A stretch of DNA of 64,000 bases. Source: Odontocerum albicorne (taxonomy: Eukaryota; Arthropoda; Insecta; Trichoptera; Odontoceridae). The stretch is taken from NCBI GenBank assembly GCA_949825065.1, contig OX463856.1, positions 1,340,702-1,404,701 on the forward strand. The letters run 5' to 3'. A program made the position numbers and the translations under genes. The notes under the pieces were generated by a model. It was given only the letters and a program-made list of their open reading frames with translations, had not been told where the DNA came from and searched no databases. Below are positions 1 to 8,868 of this stretch, in pieces; the stretch's first letter is position 1; each line of letters starts with the position of its first letter.

Positions 1-14
1 AGTAAACATACATA

Positions 15-246
15 CAGTACCTGGCGGTAAGTAATACACATCGGGCTTAAGAAAGAGACTGTCGGTCATAATCGGCTAAACTTCGGCTTTGTAGAGCATC
101 GTCTCTGTCGTACGATGCGCTAACAGTCTCGCGACGGAACACGTGTATGAATGACAGAGACGACGCTATACAAAGCCGAAGTTAGCCGATTATGGCCGAC
201 AGTCTCGTTCTTAAGCCCGATGTGTATTACTTACCGCCGGATACTG
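15..246. mobile_element. Palindromic TA-flanked MITE, copy 1
   Basis: A 232-bp foldback element flanked by TA on both sides (13-14 and 247-248). The ends are long inverted repeats: the left starts CAGTACCTGGCGGTAAG and the right reads inward as CAGTATCCGGCGGTAAG. The arms stay complementary for roughly 100 bp, through the blocks GGGCTTAAGAAAGAGACTGT and AAAGCCGAAGTT. TA flanks and long terminal repeats without a gene fit a non-autonomous Tc1/mariner-type MITE. A second copy lies at 46336-46569. No transposase in this window has matching ends. Confidence 0.75.
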
Positions 247-259
247 TACAAACATTCAT

Positions 260-600
260 ACAATCACGCTGTTTCCCTGCTGGGGTAGACAGATATGAGA
301 TAGCATCAGACTTGACTATTTTGAAATATATATATCGCCTTTTCCACATCCATGCACTTTCTCATACAGCTCCAACGATTTCACTTACTTCTTACATTTT
401 CTTCTTTCAAAATATCATTCACTTGATGCAAATATACTTTTCTAGTTCTCTACTCCCCCTTCCACTCACATTTGCACTGTGTATCTATTTTGTTAGTCTT
501 TCTTCATTCATTCATTCCACATGCCCAAACCTTCCCGGAGTGCTCTTCTTCATCGTACCCCTTAATTGTACATTCATCCTACTAGTTTCATTCCTTAATT
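260..600 (-). pseudogene. LINE-B reverse transcriptase C-terminal tail, degraded
   Basis: The minus strand carries scattered codons of the tail seen in other LINE-B copies here: a ...FGHVE.MNE... stretch near 500-560, then ...NDILKEE... near 400-430, then the basic region that elsewhere reads DVCRDRK. Several stops and shifts make it a dead 5'-truncated fragment. Related copies are at 11335, 21880, 24365, 41860, 44840 and 59150. The plus-strand reading frame over this stretch is a by-product. Confidence 0.5.
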
Positions 601-717
601 GTACATTCATCCTAATAGTTTCATCTGTTATACATTTTCCCGCCATGTATTATTATAATTACATGTATTTCCAGAGTATTTTTTCTGTCTTTTTCCACTT
701 TCACGTTTAACTTTCAT

Positions 718-1068
718 ATGTGTATATCAAATTCGGTAAGATGGTCAGCTGGTGTGTCCCTAAGAGACAAAATAAAAAGCTCACGCATTCGTGGAAGCCT
801 AGGTGTTACAGACATCAACAGCAAGATGGAGGAGAGGCGATTGAGATGGTATGGGCACGTTGGACGCAGAGCACCCGCTCACATTGTGAACCAGCCAATC
901 TCCATGGATCTTCCTCGAATAACAACCAGAGGAAGACCAAAGAATTCATGGGTGGTGCAAAAAGATAACCTGATGCAGAGGCACGGCCTGAGGGACGTAG
1001 TCCGGGACAGAAGAGCATACAACCTGAGGACGAGGAGAGCTGACCCCAACAGTCTTCGCAGACAGTGA
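718..1068 (+). pseudogene. Non-LTR retrotransposon polymerase C-terminal tail
   Basis: An open stretch of 116 codons resembling the C-terminal tail that follows the reverse transcriptase in RTE-type insect LINEs. Recognisable blocks are VRWSAGVSLRDKIKSS, then RRLRWYGHVGRR, then TTRGRPKNSW, and finally RTRRADPNS just before the stop. This is only the last tenth of a normal ORF2: the endonuclease and catalytic polymerase domains are absent, so it is a 5'-truncated copy. The first methionine is not a true start. The frame has no stop, so the copy may be fairly recent or lucky. It is a different family from LINE-B just upstream. Confidence 0.7.
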
Positions 1069-1380
1069 GTTGGGATGGAGCCAGGGAGAAGAAGAAATTC
1101 GGTGGTAAAATATGGTTGCAGACTATCATCCAATCATGTTTAAATTTATGTAAATGTTAACTTTTATACGTGAAGAATAAGGTAAAATACATATAGAGGT
1201 ATATAAGCGTGTTTATTGAAATTTTTCACTGAGGAATATTATCTATTTTTTTAATTTTTTTAAACTGATTTTTTCTTGCACGAATACAGCCCTGTACCTT
1301 CTGTGTCCTGGCTTGTTGTATGCTTGTGTTTATTTTTAACAGCAGATTATACAATATGAATCATGTTCTGTTTCTATATA
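1069..1380. other. AT-rich spacer, nothing recognised
   Basis: AT-rich sequence between the LINE tail and the mariner end. I see no gene, terminal repeat or tandem structure in it. Confidence 0.5.
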
Positions 1381-1543
1381 TTAGGTGTTAACATAAGCTG
1401 TGTCCGTTTTTGTTTCAAATTTAAAAATGAGCACCAAAAAAGTAAAGGTTATATATACGTCATTTGAAAGAAAATTTTCTGCTCTACAAGATATTGTATT
1501 TGCTTTTACGTTACATATATTATTTTATTTGATTACCTTCACA

Positions 1544-2010
1544 ATGGAATGCCAAGTAGACGAAATTGAGCATTTTCGACATCTTCTGTTCGCGTTCAAT
1601 CGAGGGAATAAAGCTGCCAAAGCGGCTCGCGATATTTGCGAAGTGTACGGTGGAGATGCTTTGAATGAAGGACAGTTCGTCGATGGTTTTTGCGTTTCAA
1701 AGAAGGTAATTTCGACCTGAAAGACATGGAGCGTTCCAGACGAACAGTGGACTTCGATGAGGACCGCTTAAACCATATTATTCATGAAAATCCCCTTCAA
1801 ACTACCGTAGAATTGGTTGAGCAGATGAATTGTAGTCACATGACTGTATACCGCCATCTTAAATCGATGGGAAAAGTTCAGAAGTTCGGCGCTTGGGTTC
1901 CACATCTTTTGAGTGATAACAACAAAAATCAACGCGCGTCATCGAGCTACGCATGACCACAAGCAAAGGTTCCTTTACCGCATCATTACTGGTGACGACA
2001 AATAGTTTGA
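1544..2010 (+). pseudogene. Mariner transposase N-terminal part (element 1)
   Basis: Starts at the ATG at 1544 and reads like a mariner transposase N-terminus: HFRHLLFAFNRGNKAAKAAR, DICEVYGGDALNE, then after a one-base frame change FKEGNFDLKDMERSRRTVDF and VYRHLKSMGKVQKFGAWVPH. A shifted fragment IITGDDK near 1985-2010 is the start of the catalytic domain and holds the first catalytic aspartate; the rest is missing. The helix-turn-helix DNA-binding half is therefore represented and the DDD catalytic half is lost. Frameshifts and a stop make it non-functional. The motif style differs from mariner elements 2 and 3, so it is a separate lineage. Confidence 0.7.
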
Positions 2011-2427
2011 AAATGGTGATGAAAAATGTTTGAAGGGGATCTTCATGAATAATATGGTTAACCAATATAAGACTCGCTCCGTCCTTGGCATGCTTTAAGA
2101 AGCGACTGAAAAAACTCTTAATTTCTAGTCAGTGAAATAACGTGTTTCATTCCTGATTTTTCTTTTCCTTTCCTCTCCACCATCCTTTCCTTTCCTTTTG
2201 ATTGATGATATCTCACTTTATATGAAAAATAATGTTCGGGTGATTGTCCGTCTTTGTGGGGTTCGTGGGCAGTTTCTCGCGTATATGTTTATGAATTTCT
2301 TGGGGATGGATAGTCATTTGAATGATTTATGCGACCACGTAACTTGCTTCATTTACTTTTGTCTGGTTGGTTGGAAGAGATTGCCACCTGGCAATAAAAC
2401 CGCCAGATTGTATTGCAATAAAAGTGT

Positions 2428-2792
2428 TGTTCACGCCAAAACGCCGTGACGTAAAATCAGCTCAGATCCACGCGGGCGGAACGTGACCGTGATGTGGGGG
2501 TAGACCAGATGGCCGTCCACGCGCGCGGCGTGTGTCATCCCCGAGACAGTCAGTCGCCATCCAGGCGTGTGGGGAGTGTCATCGACCCGGACGGGTGAAC
2601 AGTGCAATTTTGATGTGACGATTTCTCGTTACTCGAATTGGTGTATTTATGTACTCATTTACGAACCAGTGTTACGTGCAGTTGAAATTGACTATATGTG
2701 GGCCAGTACCCAGTGCTTATAGGATCAACCCAAACATTGTGATAAAATAAGTGTGGTGTACATATGTCAACCTTTCAGCTCGAAACGACTTC
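2428..2792 (+). repeat. Left LTR of BEL/Pao element (3' end missing)
   Basis: Nearly identical to 3774-4141; the clearest block of difference is at 2660-2672. Similarity stops at CGACTTC, where the internal tandem repeats begin, so the last 75 or so bases of the LTR have been lost or replaced. Confidence 0.8.
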
Positions 2793-3310
2793 TTTTACGC
2801 CACTCAAACTCAACTCAGCCCAAGCTCGGCGCATACCTTCAGCCCTATCAGAGGGTATCGGCGCCACTGGGGCCAAACTCAGCCCAAACTCGGCTCATAC
2901 GCCACTCAAACTCAACTCAGCCCAAGCTCGGCGCATACCTTCAGCCCTATCAGAAGGTATCGGCGCCACTGAGGCCAAACTCACTCAAACTCAACTCAGC
3001 CCAAGCTCGGCGCATACCCTCAGCCCTATCAGAGGGTATCGGCGCCACTGGGGCCAAACTCAGCCCAAACTCGGCTCATACGCCACTCAAACTCAACTCA
3101 GCCCAAGCTTGGCGCATACCTTCAGCCCTATCAGAGGGTATCGGCGCCACTGAGGCCAAACTCAGCCCAAACTCGGCTCATACGCCACTCAAACTCAACT
3201 CAGCCCAAGCTCGGCGCATACCCTCAGCCCTATCAGAGGGTATCGGCGCCACTGGGGCTCAACTCAGCCCAAACTCGGCTCATACGCCACTCAAACTCAG
3301 CTCAGCCAAG
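2793..3310 (+). repeat. 102-bp in-frame tandem repeats inside the BEL element
   Basis: About five units with the core ACTCAAACTCAACTCAGCCC and GGCGCATACCTTCAGCCCT, period 102 bp, one unit shortened. Because 102 is a multiple of three, the frame stays open and would encode a 34-residue repeat containing SALSEGIGATGAK. It ends in shorter repeats of the type CATTTGTCTCTCA to about 3510. I do not recognise the repeat as any retrotransposon domain; it is probably an expansion inside a deleted element. Confidence 0.75.
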
Positions 3311-3531
3311 TGCGATTCATTTGTCTCTCAAACGCAGCTCATGTATATCTCAAACACAACTCATTTGTCTCTCAAAACACAATTCATTTGTCTCTCAAAC
3401 GCAGTCCATTTGTCTCTCAGCCCGCAACCCATTTGTCACTCAGCCCACAATCCATTTGTCCCTCAGCCCACAATCCATTTGTCACTCAGCCCACACTTCA
3501 TTTATTTCTCAGCGCTCAATCCTATCTCCAC

Positions 3532-3795
3532 ACCCTTCAAACCCGCTCTAAATGGCTTTCACCATCCTCCCCTCCTCAAATCGGAGAGCTCGTCCTAATA
3601 AAGGAGGACAACTTGCCGGCACTGAAATGGCGACTTGGACGCATCACCCGCACCATACCCGGCAAAGATGGAGTGCCACGTGTTGTGGATCTGGATACAA
3701 CCAGTGGACACTTGAGAAGGCCGGTTTCAAAGCTAGCCCGGTTCCCGTTGGAGGTCCTCCCGGCCCCCCAGGATGTTCACGCCAAAACGCCGTGA
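3532..3795 (+). pseudogene. BEL/Pao pol C-terminus (DUF5641-like)
   Basis: The final part of a BEL/Pao polyprotein, the small domain after the integrase core (DUF5641). Motifs in order: LQTRSKW, IGELVLIKEDNLPALKWRLG, TIPGKDGVPRVVDLDTTSG, LRRPVSKLARFPL, then the stop inside the right LTR, which is usual for this family. The integrase catalytic core, reverse transcriptase, RNase H, protease and gag are all absent. The upstream open frame is repeat sequence fused by the deletion. The surviving domain has no in-frame stop, so the deletion may be the main damage. Confidence 0.8.
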
Positions 3796-4215
3796 CGTAA
3801 AATCAGCTCAGATCCACGCGGGCGGAACGTGACCGTGATGTGGGGGTAGACCAGATGGCCGTCCACGCGCGCGGCGTGTGTCATCCCCGAGACAGTCAGT
3901 CGCCATCCAGGCGTGTGGGGAGTGTCATCGACCCGGACGGGTGAACAGTGCAATTTTGATGTGACGATTTCTCGTTACTCGAATTGGTGTATTTATGTAC
4001 TCATATTAAAAACGCGTGTGTTACGTGCAGTTGAAATTGACTATATGTGGGCCAGTACCCAGTGCTTATAGGATCAACCCAAACATTGTGATAAAATAAG
4101 TGTGGTGTACATACGTCAACCTTTCAGCTCTAAACGACTTCCGCGCCATCACCACTAAACCTGAAAGTACCATTTCCTTTCCCATCGTGTATTGGTTTTG
4201 GCGTAAGCCAAACTA
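3774..4215 (+). repeat. Right LTR of BEL/Pao element
   Basis: The complete 442-bp LTR, starting TGTTCACGCC and ending in GCCAAACTA next to the AGTGT duplication. The segment 4142-4215 is absent from the left LTR. Confidence 0.75.
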
Positions 4216-4489
4216 AGTGTTAAATAAATGGTTTAAGCGGTCCTCATCGAAATCCACTGATCGTCCGGAACGCTCCATGTCTTTCAGGTCGAAATTACCG
4301 TCTATGAAACGCAAAAACCAAAAAAAAAATTCTTTCGAATGAATTTTTAACCTTTACCATTTTGTCTTACTTTTGGTGCTCATTTTTAAATTGAAAAAAA
4401 AAAACGGACACAACTTATGTTAACACCTAATACACATATTTTCCTTGTAACATCTTGTTTTTCTACATCAATCCGCAGATCACATTTTG

Positions 4490-4760
4490 TGGTTCTGTAA
4501 TCGATTCCACTATTCCCTAAGGGATCTTCATTCAGCTTTAAAACAGTTCATCTTCGGACCGATTACTCCGATCCAGTGGCGTCAAATGAAAGTTTTGCTA
4601 CAATTAAAATTTTCTATGAAAGTACTGAAAACTCGCTAGGCTAACACATTTGAACTGCCTCGACATGATTTACTACGTGTTATACGAGTAGATCGTTCAG
4701 TCAGAAGATTCATTTTGCAAGAGTGTGAGTAACACTCTCTGTATTACACGACTTATGTAA
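4490..4760 (+). pseudogene. LINE-C polymerase tail fragment
   Basis: Matches the stretch at 7345-7480 and, in reverse, 19380-19470. In the best frame it reads LHSALKQFIFGPI, the end of a Jockey-like ORF2 after its RNase H/zinc-finger region. Part of 4680-4740 is also found inverted at 6425-6485. It is truncated by mariner 2 at about 4765. Confidence 0.5.
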
Positions 4761-4765
4761 TAATT

Positions 4766-5793
4766 CGGAAAAATCCGAATATCGTGCAGTGATTAAATTC
4801 TTTGTTTTGGAAGCTTTATCGGCTACTGAGATCCATGCAAAGATGGTGAAAGTATTAAAGGAGTCTTCTCCTTAATTTTCAACCGTTCACCGATGGGTTT
4901 TGGAGTTTAAGCGTGGCCGTACAAGCGTTGAAGACGATCCACGCTCAGGACGTCCAAAAAGTGCATCAACACCAGAAATCATAGCGAAAATACAGGATAT
5001 GGTTTTGAAACATCATCGATCGACTGTGGATGTGATAGCTGACACCATAGGCATTTCACATGGAACAACATGGCATATCTTGGGTTTCAAAAAACTGTGC
5101 TCACAATGGGTGCCGCATTTGCTAACAATGCAACAAAAACAAGTTCGAATGCGACTTTCTGAGCAACATTTGGAGCAATTTCGAAAGGATAAAAAGGATT
5201 TTCTGCGTCGATTCATCACTATGGATGAGACTTGGGTCTACCACCATGATCCTGAATCAAAACAAGAGGCTAAGGAGTGGTGTAAACCAGACACTTTGGC
5301 TCCGAAGCGAGTTCGTGTCCAGAAATCGGCCAAGAAGGTGTTAGCGTCAGTTTTTTGGGATGCAAAAGGAATTTTATTGATAGATTATCTCCAAACTGGT
5401 AAGACAATCAATTCTGATTATTATTGTGACCTTTTGGACCAGTTGGATGAAAAAATTTGTGAAAAAAGACCCGGTTTGCAGAAAAAAAAAAACATTTTTC
5501 ATCAAGACAATGCACCTGCTCACACAGCTCAAAAAACCATCGCGAAAATCAGTGAATTGGGGTACGAATTGTTGCAGCATCCACCCTATTCGCCAGATTT
5601 AGCTCCTTCTGACTTCTGGCTGTTCTCACACCTCAAAAAATTCCTTCGTAAAAAGCATTTTTCATCAAACGAAGAGGTTATAGCCGTCGTAGAGGAGTAT
5701 TTTGCAGGCCTTCCAGAAAGTCACTTCCGTGATGGGACAACAAAGTTGGAAGATCGTTGGACCAAGTGTATTGATCTTATGGGAGACTACTGA
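4766..5793 (+). pseudogene. Mariner transposase, nearly full length (element 2)
   Basis: A mariner transposase, the enzyme that binds the element's terminal repeats and cuts and joins DNA. The N-terminal DNA-binding half (HRWVLEFKRGRTS, GRPKSASTPEIIAKIQ, and WVPHLL with its preceding helices) is followed by the catalytic domain. The three catalytic aspartates are all present: MDETW, HQDNAPAH and SPDLAPSDFWLF. There are 34 residues between the second and third, the mariner DD34D signature. Numbering from the codon at 4900, they are residues 109, 203 and 238. Defects against mariner 3: no start region, a TAA at 4873-4875 where element 3 has TCA, and a 12-bp in-frame deletion near 5082 removing four residues before GFKKLC. 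Confidence 0.88.
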
Positions 5794-5862
5794 GCAATAA
5801 AAGTGATTTACCCCCAAACAAAATGTATTTTCATTTCCGCTTTCAAAACTTTTTGTCTAACC
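4766..5862 (+). mobile_element. Mariner element 2, 5'-truncated
   Basis: The right end is intact: reading inward from 5862 it gives GGTTAGACAAAAAGTTTTG, next to TA at 5863-5864, and it matches the left end of mariner 3 at 8869. The left terminal repeat, leader and initiator ATG are missing; homology with mariner 3 starts at AAAAATCCGAATATCG. It carries the most complete transposase in the window. An AATAAA signal follows the stop codon at 5795. Confidence 0.85.
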
Positions 5863-6495
5863 TAGTATTGGTATTGGTTTTAGAATGCCACACGATTGGT
5901 TCGCGCAGAGCGCTTATTTGTATTGTGGTTAAAATACTCGGTGATTAGAAAAACACTACCATGTCGAAATTAAGAGTGCGATTTTTGTCTAATTAATGTA
6001 TAATTAAAAAAAATTCGAAAGCTTACAATGTACTTTGTTATAACTTTAAGTTTCCTAGAATTTAGTATCACTCCATCCACTATTATTTTAAAACTTTATT
6101 ATTTGGCATTGTAATTATGACACATTAATGTGCTAAATAATATTTCATTCATTTTATTTTTATGTGCAATCTTATTAAAGCTGATGAACATTTTAACTTT
6201 ATAACACTTGTACTTATATTTATTTTTAATGTTGAAAAAAATCATTATTGCCATTTAATGTTTCTTAGAATCTGCCATGCCTGAACAATTCATATTTTTA
6301 TGATAATTACAATTTAAGCTGACAGCAGTTTTAATTTACAAAACGTGTGTGTTCATTTCAATGTTTGAATATAAAATATATTTTTTTTTGCTTTTTCACT
6401 TCTTTAAAAAAATAAAGTGACAACTTTTTGTAAACGCACTGTTACTCACACTTTTGCAAAATGACTCTTCTGGCTGAACGATCTATACTGTAATG
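5863..6495. other. AT-rich spacer, mostly unassigned
   Basis: AT-rich sequence with no gene that I recognise. 6425-6485 is an inverted copy of 4680-4740, so the end of it belongs to the LINE-C-associated repeat. The last bases CTGTAATG (6488-6495) are the left target duplication of the next element. Confidence 0.5.
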
Positions 6496-6668
6496 TAGGG
6501 GTCGGCACCCTATGACCCGCGGGTTACCGAGTGACCCATTTACTTATTTCAAGTTACCCACTTTAGTTCCGAAAAAAAGTATATAAAAATAAATTATAAA
6601 ACATAAACATGAAACGAATATTTTACGAATAAAAAAAAATTGAAAATAGATACTTTGTTTTTGCGCGC

Positions 6669-6755
6669 AAGTCAATTTCGTCCCTTACGTCTCCGCCCTA
6701 ACAACATGCGCCGCGCGCTGCAGAGTAATGGCGGAGACGTAAGGGACAAAATTGG
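6669..6755. repeat. GC-rich hairpin inside the hAT relic
   Basis: The arm TTTCGTCCCTTACGTCTCCG and its complement CGGAGACGTAAGGGACAAAA pair over about 27 bp around a 31-base GC-rich loop. It stands out from the AT-rich surroundings. It could be a structural feature of the element or the mark of a deletion. Confidence 0.75.
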
Positions 6756-6979
6756 CTTCAACGTTATGGACGGATAAATTCAAGGAATTGCGGAAAGATT
6801 CGAAAAAAAAAACAGAAGATAATCATTTCCTCATGATATCAACGTGTTGGGCATCACTTCCTACGAAGTTTTCATCTTTGAAAAAAATTGGTTTTGCCAT
6901 TTTGTCCACATTCGGTTCAACTTATAAATGTGAGCAAATATTTTCACATAAGTTCATTCAACTATGTTTGTTTTTATAA
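6752..6979 (+). pseudogene. hAT transposase C-terminal remnant
   Basis: The frame contains LWTDKF near the start and then SSLKKIGFAILSTFGSTYKC followed by EQIFS. This matches the hAT C-terminal dimerisation region, where a conserved FGSTYxCEQxFS stretch is typical. The RNase H-like catalytic part upstream is deleted, and the start codon here is not genuine. Because the duplication around the element is perfect, the deletion may have happened before or during its last transposition. Confidence 0.65.
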
Positions 6980-7224
6980 TAATTAGAATTTTATTAGTTT
7001 TTATAATAATAATTAAACTTTAAAAGCGTATTGTAATTATTTTCTTAATAAAATGTATCTTATTATTCACTAAAAGACTGTTTTAAAATGAAAATATCAC
7101 TGACCCAAACGTCCCTTTAATATTCACATTGTGGTTGATTTTGACCCGCAGCCAAAAAAGTTTGCCGACCCTTGCTGTAATGTAATGAGCCTGGAGTACA
7201 GATAACATACTCGTAGATCAGGAA

Positions 7225-7680
7225 CAATGGTCAGCCCACGAGTATAGATGACGTCCGCCTTCACCTCTTGCCTGGAATGACCCCTCTCAATTAAAGCCTG
7301 CCGTTGATAGTCCTCCTCCGTGGGAAGATAGACAATATTTTTTTTCAGTCAATAATTTCCGAAGTGAACTCCATTCAGCCTTATATCGGTTCATCTTCGG
7401 ACCAATTGGCTACTTCAATATAGTGGCGTCAAATGGTAGTATTGCTGCAATCGAAGTTTTCTTTGAAAGTACTTAAAAACTTGCTAAGCTATTTGAAATC
7501 CAGGTGTTAAGTCGCTTTGCAAGTATATTTACTGCACTGTGAATTATTTTCCTTGTTAAATGACGTCGGAACTTAAGCCCGTTGTCTTTACCATATTATT
7601 CTTTTCAGACTCAGGTGTTTCGCCACCGGAGGAGGAATCCTTTTGAACAATTATTACACTACGTGACTTTGCGCTCATCT
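7225..7680 (+). pseudogene. LINE-C polymerase end plus conserved antisense segment
   Basis: 7235-7340 matches the minus strand of 19640-19770: DVRLHLLPGMTP in this copy, DVRLHLMPAMTP in the other, from the end of a Jockey-like ORF2. 7345-7480 continues with LHSALYRFIFGPIGY. 7530-7680 then matches the complement of 19160-19320, and there the minus strand has an ATG-started frame (MSAKSRS...SGGETPESEKNN). The order and orientation are the same in both copies. Stops and shifts show that it is dead. Confidence 0.6.
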
Positions 7681-8108
7681 AACGTAATATTTGCCCAATG
7701 CTGTGAAGTCGAAAATTAAACAAAACAAGCTGTGACCGTGAAGTGAAAATGTAACAAAACATATATTCAGAAGCTACTGCGTAACGTGAGTATTCCAATT
7801 TCAAAACGCACGTCATCAAAGTAAAACAAGTCGGCAATTGGAAGGTAGGTACTTGCAATATTAAATTAGGTCGTTTATATTTTAAACTAAACATTTGTTT
7901 TGTATTTTTTTTTACAAAACGAATGAAATTATGTTTGTTTTTATTTACAGTAATTTCGTGCGCGCACGCACTGAAAAATAAGGAAATCATTGAGTGAAAC
8001 ATCACACAATGTGGTGATATTTTTAAGTGATAAAATACGAAAAAAAAGTTAGTAACATTCGGTGCTGCCGGTAACTTTTAAATTTTATATAAAAAAAAAA
8101 CATTTTAA
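7681..8108 (+). other. Unassigned leader-like region with a possible intron
   Basis: A GGTAGGTA site near 7843 and a pyrimidine-rich stretch ending TTTATTTACAG near 7950 could be intron borders ahead of the small basic frame at 8109. No coding content is recognised. A leader of an old mobile element is possible; nothing in the sequence proves it. Confidence 0.25.
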
Positions 8109-8262
8109 AATGCCAGGAAGACCCAGATTGTCAGAAGAAGAGTGTGTTACTGCAAAGTGAAGGAAAACAACAATAATGGCTACGACGACAAACTATGAAC
8201 GTTGAGAAAAGACAATCTCTTGATGAGGGTCGAAACAATATAATATAACATATACAAAAAAA
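8109..8262 (+). pseudogene. Broken basic N-terminus, unknown element protein
   Basis: An ATG at 8109 opens MPGRPRLSEEECVTAK and then a stop. After a shift the text continues with basic, glutamine-rich residues (RRQTMNVEKRQSLDEGRNN). Short basic N-termini of this style occur in proteins encoded by insect mobile elements, including Helitrons, but the match is too short to assign. It sits directly upstream of a LINE polymerase fragment to which it may not belong. Confidence 0.3.
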
Positions 8263-8299
8263 AATCTTCAGATATCTATGGTACAGAACAAATGGTGAT

Positions 8300-8648
8300 T
8301 ACCCCAAATATGCTTACCATGTCGAACTTCTCACCGTGTGTAACTGTAGAAGCCTCGAAACAAGAAGGCAACAATCCATTGCGATATTCCTACTGAAGGT
8401 TTTTCAAGGTTGCTTTAATTGACCCGCGATTCTAGAAGCACAAAGTTTATATGTACCTAATAAATACAGCCGTGCAAGGAATCACCCTCTGTTCTACATA
8501 CCAACTTACAGGACGAATATCATGGCTAAACACTCAGTCACGTGTGGTATAGAGATATTGAACCAACTGAATGACACTGTTGATATATTCTCGGTACCGC
8601 CTAGCAGTATGAGAAGAATCCTGGCTGATATTCTTCCTAACGAATAAG
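8300..8648 (+). pseudogene. LINE polymerase C-terminal region (Jockey/CR1-like)
   Basis: One frame from 8300 to the stop at 8646 reads like the region after the reverse transcriptase in Jockey/CR1-type LINEs: RSLETRRQQSIAIFLLKVF, then PLFYIPTYRTNIM, then ILNQLNDTVDIF and SMRRILADIL. The order (LxxRR helix, basic YRTN segment, final LNxL helix) is the family pattern. There is one in-frame stop near 8419. Upstream polymerase domains are missing. Confidence 0.55.
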
Positions 8649-8868
8649 CTAACTCTAGAAGCAGACCCTCTTTGTGTAACAGGAGAAATTCGTGCAAAGT
8701 GTACTATACAGCAGTGGTTTCCAAACCTTATTTTACTACGCCCCCCTTTAAAACCAATCTTATCATGGCGCCTCCCCCCCTCTTTATTTTATAAAATACA
8801 ACAGACACATTTTTAAGGTTTTATTACACACATATATGTTCACTGTTAAATTAATTTGTTAATTAATA

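Larger units (their letters stand above)
2428..4215 (+). mobile_element. Deleted BEL/Pao LTR retrotransposon
   Basis: Two direct repeats of about 365 bp (2428-2792 and 3774-4141) start TGTTCACGCCAAAACGCCG. The right copy continues to 4215, and AGTGT flanks the whole unit (2423-2427 and 4216-4220), matching the 5-bp duplication expected for BEL/Pao. The left LTR lacks about 75 bp of its 3' end. Between the LTRs nearly all of gag-pol is gone; what remains is a block of 102-bp tandem repeats and the end of pol. A pyrimidine/purine-rich run (CCTCCCGGCCCCCCAGGA) abuts the right LTR where a polypurine tract is expected. It is non-autonomous and depended on help from a complete relative. Confidence 0.8.
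2060..4227 (+). mobile_element. LINE-A 3' end, copy 1 (split by BEL)
   Basis: A 5'-truncated LINE 3' end inserted into mariner 1 with the 6-bp duplication ATGGTT at 2054-2059 and 4228-4233. The first 60 bases match the polymerase C-terminus seen more fully at 44310 (SLACFKKRLKN-like). The 3' untranslated tail ends in the block around TTGGTTGGAAGAGATTGCC and GCAATAAAAGTGT. The last seven bases (TAAATAA, 4221-4227) lie beyond the BEL element, which entered the tail and duplicated AGTGT. The open frame at 2198-2449 is untranslated tail sequence, not a gene. Confidence 0.75.
1381..4430. mobile_element. Mariner element 1 with inverted arms, interrupted by LINE-A and BEL
   Basis: Both ends carry the same terminal inverted repeat, TTAGGTGTTAACATAAG, each bordered by TA (1379-1380 and 4431-4432). 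The left arm (1381 to about 2020) runs in the sense of the transposase. The right arm (about 2031-2059, then 4234-4430) is the same 5' part of the element in reverse, with about 210 bp missing. The element is therefore a head-to-head duplication of its own 5' end without the usual 3' half. Its right arm was split by a LINE-A 3' end (target duplication ATGGTT), itself split by a BEL/Pao element. Confidence 0.75.
6496..7174 (+). mobile_element. hAT transposon relic with perfect 8-bp duplication
   Basis: Bounded by an identical 8-bp duplication, CTGTAATG (6488-6495 and 7175-7182), as hAT elements make. The terminal repeats are short: TAGGGGTCGGCA on the left, CAAGGGTCGGCA reading inward from the right. 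It holds a remnant of the transposase C-terminus and is internally deleted to 679 bp. A hairpin of about 27-bp arms (6669-6755) lies inside. Confidence 0.85.

Noticed and set aside
192..710. 172-codon plus-strand frame
   Set aside because: It starts inside the palindromic MITE and continues antisense through a LINE-B tail; composition is that of reversed AT-rich sequence.
2198..2449. 83-codon frame also seen at 44477 and, in reverse, at 18484
   Set aside because: It is the LINE-A 3' untranslated tail. It lies after the polymerase stop in every copy and is best explained as shared non-coding sequence.
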